From assembly GCF_030272615.1 (NCBI RefSeq), contig NC_081405.1, forward strand, positions 609,634,677-609,698,676: a stretch of DNA of 64,000 bases, in the 5' to 3' direction. The translations under genes and the position numbers were made by a program. The DNA is from Cryptomeria japonica (Eukaryota > Streptophyta > Pinopsida > Cupressales > Cupressaceae). The notes under the pieces were generated by a model that had not been told where the DNA came from, did not search any database, and worked only from the letters and a program-made list of their open reading frames with translations. Numbering within the stretch: the stretch's first letter is position 1; each line of letters starts with the position of its first letter. Below, in pieces: positions 60,168-64,000 of this stretch.

Positions 60168-61000
60168 AGATCACACTGGTAGGGCATGACTATCGATGTT
60201 CGGATGCTTTAGGATGCGTGAGAGGAGTATGCTTAGCGTAGATATTCTCACCCGGACATTTTCGTGATGTTGGTTTGTGCACAGGACGAACCAAATTAAT
60301 TCTAGCCTCTCTTGCAACTTTGCATTAGATAGAACTGATTGCTTTTGCAGCAGGCAAAATAAAGCTACCAATTGAAAATGGCTACAAGTCATCAAAAAGT
60401 GAGATAGGCCATTGTAGAGGAGCCTCACGTAACCCCATAGGTTCAAATAGATTGGTCATATATGTCCTCATTTGGAAGAAATAGTCTATGAAAGTTTGAC
60501 AATTTTTTGGACTTAGGCCACTTGAGAGATCTCATCGGTAGGGTATGACTCTCAACATTCCGACATTTTGGGTTGCATGAGAGGAGCATTCCTAGCATAA
60601 ACCTCACCACCTAGATGTTCTCGTGGTTTTGGTTTTTCCACATGATGAACCGAATCAATTCTAGCCTATCTTGCAACTTTACATTTCATGCAACTGACTA
60701 TTTTGCAATAGGCAAAAAAATGCTACCAATTGAAAATGGTTCCACATCATAAAAAAATGAGATAGACCATTGTAGAGGAGCCTCACTTGACTCCATAGGT
60801 TCAAACGGATCGATCATATGTGTCATGGATTGGAAGAAATAGTCTTTCAAAGTTCTACAATTATTTGGACTCAAGGCACTTGAGAGATCGCATTGACTCT
60901 CAACGTTTTGATGCTTTGGGATGCATGAGAGGAGCATGCCTAGCATAAATCTTCCCATCTAGATGCTCTTGTGATGTCATTTTGTTCACATGAGAACCAA
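60168..61000. repeat. Tandem array of ~352-bp units, right part
   Basis: It resumes after the chromovirus with AGATC, then units near 60181, 60543 and 60893 (the last one partial). The landmarks are those of 28276-29342. The array ends near 61000. Confidence 0.9.
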
Positions 61001-61149
61001 AATTTGACCATTGCGAGCGTGAGGGTACTCTCATACAACACACATATTGTTGTTTATATTCATATTGTTGATTACATAGAAAATATTCATTTAAATTTAT
61101 AAAGGGATAGCCACAAAATACAATGAATACACAATAATGAACTAAATAC

Positions 61150-61337
61150 AAATAATTTTGTAGAGCTAATTCGACATTTTAGAAATTTTATCAAATCATA
61201 TTCTACAATTGAAATGTTTTATATCATAGATTTTTGTAGGGTTAATTCGACATATTAGAAATTTTATCAAATCATATTCTACAATTGCAATGTTTTATAT
61301 CATATATTTTGTTGCTTATATTCATATTGTTGATTAT
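61150..61337. repeat. ~73-bp tandem duplication and flanking short repeats
   Basis: TTAGAAATTTTATCAAATCATATTCTACAATTG is present twice (~61177 and ~61252) within a ~73-bp duplicated unit. GTTTATATTCATATTGTTGATTA (61050) recurs with one change at 61313. Confidence 0.85.
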
Positions 61338-62727
61338 TGTTGGCATATGATGAAGTGGTGATAATGTATTTTGTCATCAATGTCAATAAGTGTTGATCTA
61401 AAAAAGTGCTCAAGCAGATGAACCGGTATGCACCGATATTAAGATTGGAAGCAGTTATGGTCAACCGGGATGGAGTGGACTGGTGTCGGGCTTCACTAAG
61501 TATGACTACTGGTTGGTAGTCTCTGTTAGGCTCTAGCATTTCCAGTTTGGCTTGTGCAGTGAGACCGATGATGTTTTGTGATGAGTATGTTAATAACAAG
61601 GATAAGGATCTAGATGCCACGTCAACCATGTGCACGTGAAGGACTTCTTTGAGGATCTAAGTGTGAAGATCAAATGCATTCAATGTCTACCTCAAGAATG
61701 TGCATTTTTCTTAGAGGTATGCACAAAGCGCGTGATGAGTTACTATTTACCAGATGTGGTGAAGATTGGATGATGCAGAATGACTTGAGATCTGTTTTAG
61801 ATCATTTCATTCTATGTAATGTATTTGACGGTCAAGATTGGACCCCTTGTAGTTGTAAACCTAAAAATGTTCAAGGTTTAGAGTTTATGCTACCGACCTA
61901 ATTGTTGTTTACAGGGTCAATGAGTTTTGTTATTGTAGTTTTTGAAAAAAGTTGTGTGTGTCCGCATGTTTTGATACTTGCCAAACTAGATTGAGGAATC
62001 TGTAGAGTGTGATTGCAGAAGAGAGGAACTAAAAAGGATCTCCCTTAGGAAGGAGTGTTGTTATCAAATCAGAGTTTTACCTATTGTCTTCTAACAATTT
62101 CAAAAAAAGGTAAATCCCTTGACCAGGTAGCTTTAATAGGCTTTGTTGTAAATACTCTAACTAGGTGGCGCAAGTTCATTGAGTTATTTAAATCCTCTAG
62201 TGAGGTAACCTTTAATAGGGTATATAACCATCCCTTAACCGGGTGATCCCTAATAGGATCAGTTCCTAATAGGACCTTATTGTAATGACTTTAACCGGAC
62301 TAGGATCCTAACAAAGTGGACTTCAAAAGAGTTCATAAACAAACTTGTGGGTATTCATCCCCATCATGGTTTTTCGTATTTGGGTTTCCATGTGAAAAAT
62401 CTATGTGTTATGGGTTGTGTTTTTCATGTGATGATTATGTAATTCTGATTAAGTTAGATATGGATGCAATGTTAAATGGTTGTGGTATTATTGATACAAC
62501 TCATGCATGATTATATCGGGAAAGTAGTCATTAAGATTTGAGATCTGTTGAATGTTGTTTGAGTATTTCTAGTTAACCCGTATTTATATGGTTAAGTACA
62601 GTGGTGAAGACAACTGATTATCTATTTTTTTATTTGTCAAAGTGTCAGAACAAGTTTTTGTGTGTACTGATTCACCCTCCCCCTCTCAGTACCGGTTAGG
62701 ACCTTAGTAGTTCATCATTATTCATCA
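61338..62727 (+). repeat. 5' LTR of copia A2
   Basis: 1390 bp. It shares with copia A the start TGTTGGCAT, the block TTTAGAGTTTATGC, the TTAACCGGGTGATCCCT block (~62236) and CTCAGTACCGGTT near the end (~62684). Confidence 0.9.
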
Positions 62728-62798
62728 ATTGGTATTAGAGCTCATCCAGGTCCTCAGTGATATAATGTTAACCACTTGAGGCAAAAGATCATGTTTAA

Positions 62799-64000
62799 AT
62801 GATGAAGAGGGAAGGTCCTAAGTTCAATAGGGACAACTTTACAATATGGAAGGATAGGATGAAGATATCTATCAGGATTTTGGGTGCACAACACTAGAGC
62901 TATGTTGAGAATTCCTATGTAATCCCCACTGGCACTCTAACTGATGATCAGAAAAGAGTGATACAAGAAAATGGGCAAGTCATGGAAGCCCTTATTAGCA
63001 GCTTGTCCGATATAGAGTTCATTGATTTACAAGATAAGGACAATCCGAAAGAAGTATGGGACAAACTGCAATCCATTTATGGTGGTGATGAACTTGTCAA
63101 GCAGGATAAGGAAGAAATCCTTAGAGTAAAGTTTGAAGATATGAGGATGGTTGAAGGAGAGACCATTCAACAATATGGCATAAGAATCAAGACAATGGCT
63201 AGAGAGATCAAGAGCACTGGTGGAACAATTGATGATGCCATTATCATTAGTAAAGTTATGAGATCAATTTTTCCGGTTTATGCAATCAGGGTTGCCGCTA
63301 TTCAAGACCTAAGGTCTATCGATAAAACCAAGGTATCAATAGACTCTATTATTGCAAAGTTGATTGCATATGAATTGAATAGCTATGATGGTAGTGTTCA
63401 AAAGATTGAGTCAACCTTTAGAGTGTTTGTTTCCTCTACACCAACCAGGAAAGGAAAAGAGGTTAGTACTAGTTATGAATCTAGGTCATACAAAGATATG
63501 GATGATGAGGAGATTATGATGGAGTTTGAAGCTCTTCTTGCCAAGAGACTACCAAAAGGCACCAGAAAATACAAAGGTAAACTTCCTCTGAAGTGTTTTT
63601 ACTGCATTAAGATAGGACATATAGCTATTAACTGTCCTAACAATGATAATAAGGATAAACCAGAGAGGTTTAGGAAGTATAAAGGAGCAGGTAGTAGAAA
63701 TTTTCTTGTTGTAGTGGATGAAGGTGTTATGAATGAGGAATCTAAGGATGAAGAGAATGAGGACATAGTGTTTGTGGTTGCCAAGGAAGAGTTGTCTAAC
63801 CAGAAAGCCCTTGACTCACATATTGACAACTCCAATGAGTGGAACATTGATAGTGGGTGTTCTTAGTACATGACCGGTGACTGGAGAAATTTGTTGTCTC
63901 TTGAAGAATGTGATGGTGGTGTTGTCCGGTTTGGTAATTATGTACCTTGCATGGTGAAAGGAAAAGGATCCATCTCACTAAATGGAAAGAGTAGCACGGA
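62799..64000 (+). pseudogene. Copia A2 Gag and protease, partial
   Basis: ATG 62799 gives MMKREGPKFNRDNFTIWKDR. A TAG at ~62895 replaces the Trp codon seen in copia A (GAPHWSYVEN), after which the frame is open for 303 codons (62958-63866). It includes EGETIQQYGIRIKT, the zinc knuckle CFYCIKIGHIAINC (~63594) and the protease Asp-Ser-Gly in IDSGCS. A TAG at 63864 sits where copia A has His-His, and the frame then continues MTGDWRN. Gag and protease are in one frame here, unlike copia A. The element continues past the window. Confidence 0.9.

Larger units (their letters stand above)
61338..64000 (+). mobile_element. Copia A-related element (A2), 5' part, cut by window end
   Basis: 5' LTR 61338-62727 (TGTTGGCATATG to CATTATTCATCA), PBS TGGTATTAGAGC at 62730-62741, then gag and protease. 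Its protein is closely similar to that of copia A, while the LTR is clearly diverged from it apart from its ends and several motifs. The 3' part lies outside the window. Confidence 0.92.

Overview
This is nuclear DNA from a plant with a large, repeat-filled genome. I see no intact host gene, no tRNA or rRNA gene, no CRISPR array and no bacterial operon structure. The elements are plant Ty1/copia and Ty3/gypsy LTR retrotransposons primed by initiator tRNA-Met, plus a hAT transposon and another transposase gene. The telomere-like motif is TTTAGGG. Deep nesting, old degenerate copies and a 4.7-kb LTR suggest a gymnosperm-like genome, but this is inference and I cannot name the species.

Layout. 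1-1190 (minus): degenerate coiled-coil/CCHC gag remnant. 2433-9056: an LTR element with tRNA-Met PBS and polypurine tract. Its only coding content is a coiled-coil/CCHC gag-like ORF and a long unrecognised second ORF, with no reverse transcriptase or integrase. 9060-10740: an array of truncated LTR ends alternating with GA/CT spacers, partly inverted. 11263-15008: a decayed intron-containing transposase gene with a solo LTR in its first intron. 15009-20440: mostly unrecognised, with two minisatellites and a minus-strand fragment resembling pyruvate dehydrogenase E1-alpha. 20440-22920: decayed hAT transposase. 23889-26427: three unrecognised ORFs.

28276-61000 holds the clearest history. The oldest layer is a tandem array of ~352-bp units. 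A Ty3/gypsy chromovirus-like element (29343-60167, TSD AGATC, LTRs ~4.7 kb) inserted into it. A copia element, copia A (37753-45111), then inserted into the chromovirus integrase. A second copia family, here called LTR2 (47339-56546, TSD GGAGG), inserted into the chromovirus 3' LTR. A minus-strand copia, copia B (49178-55772), inserted into one LTR of that element. At the right edge, 61338-64000 is the 5' part of another copia A relative (A2).

All coding regions carry stops or frameshifts, so nothing is clearly functional. Most premature stops fit C-to-T change at CAG, CAA or CGA codons, as expected from deamination of methylated cytosine. The most unusual features are (i) an array of exactly 22-bp palindromes, plus a second array of telomere-box palindromes, in both chromovirus LTRs; (ii) the RT-less element at 2433-9056, whose LTR boundaries match those of copia A; and (iii) the LTR-end/GA-tract array that follows it.
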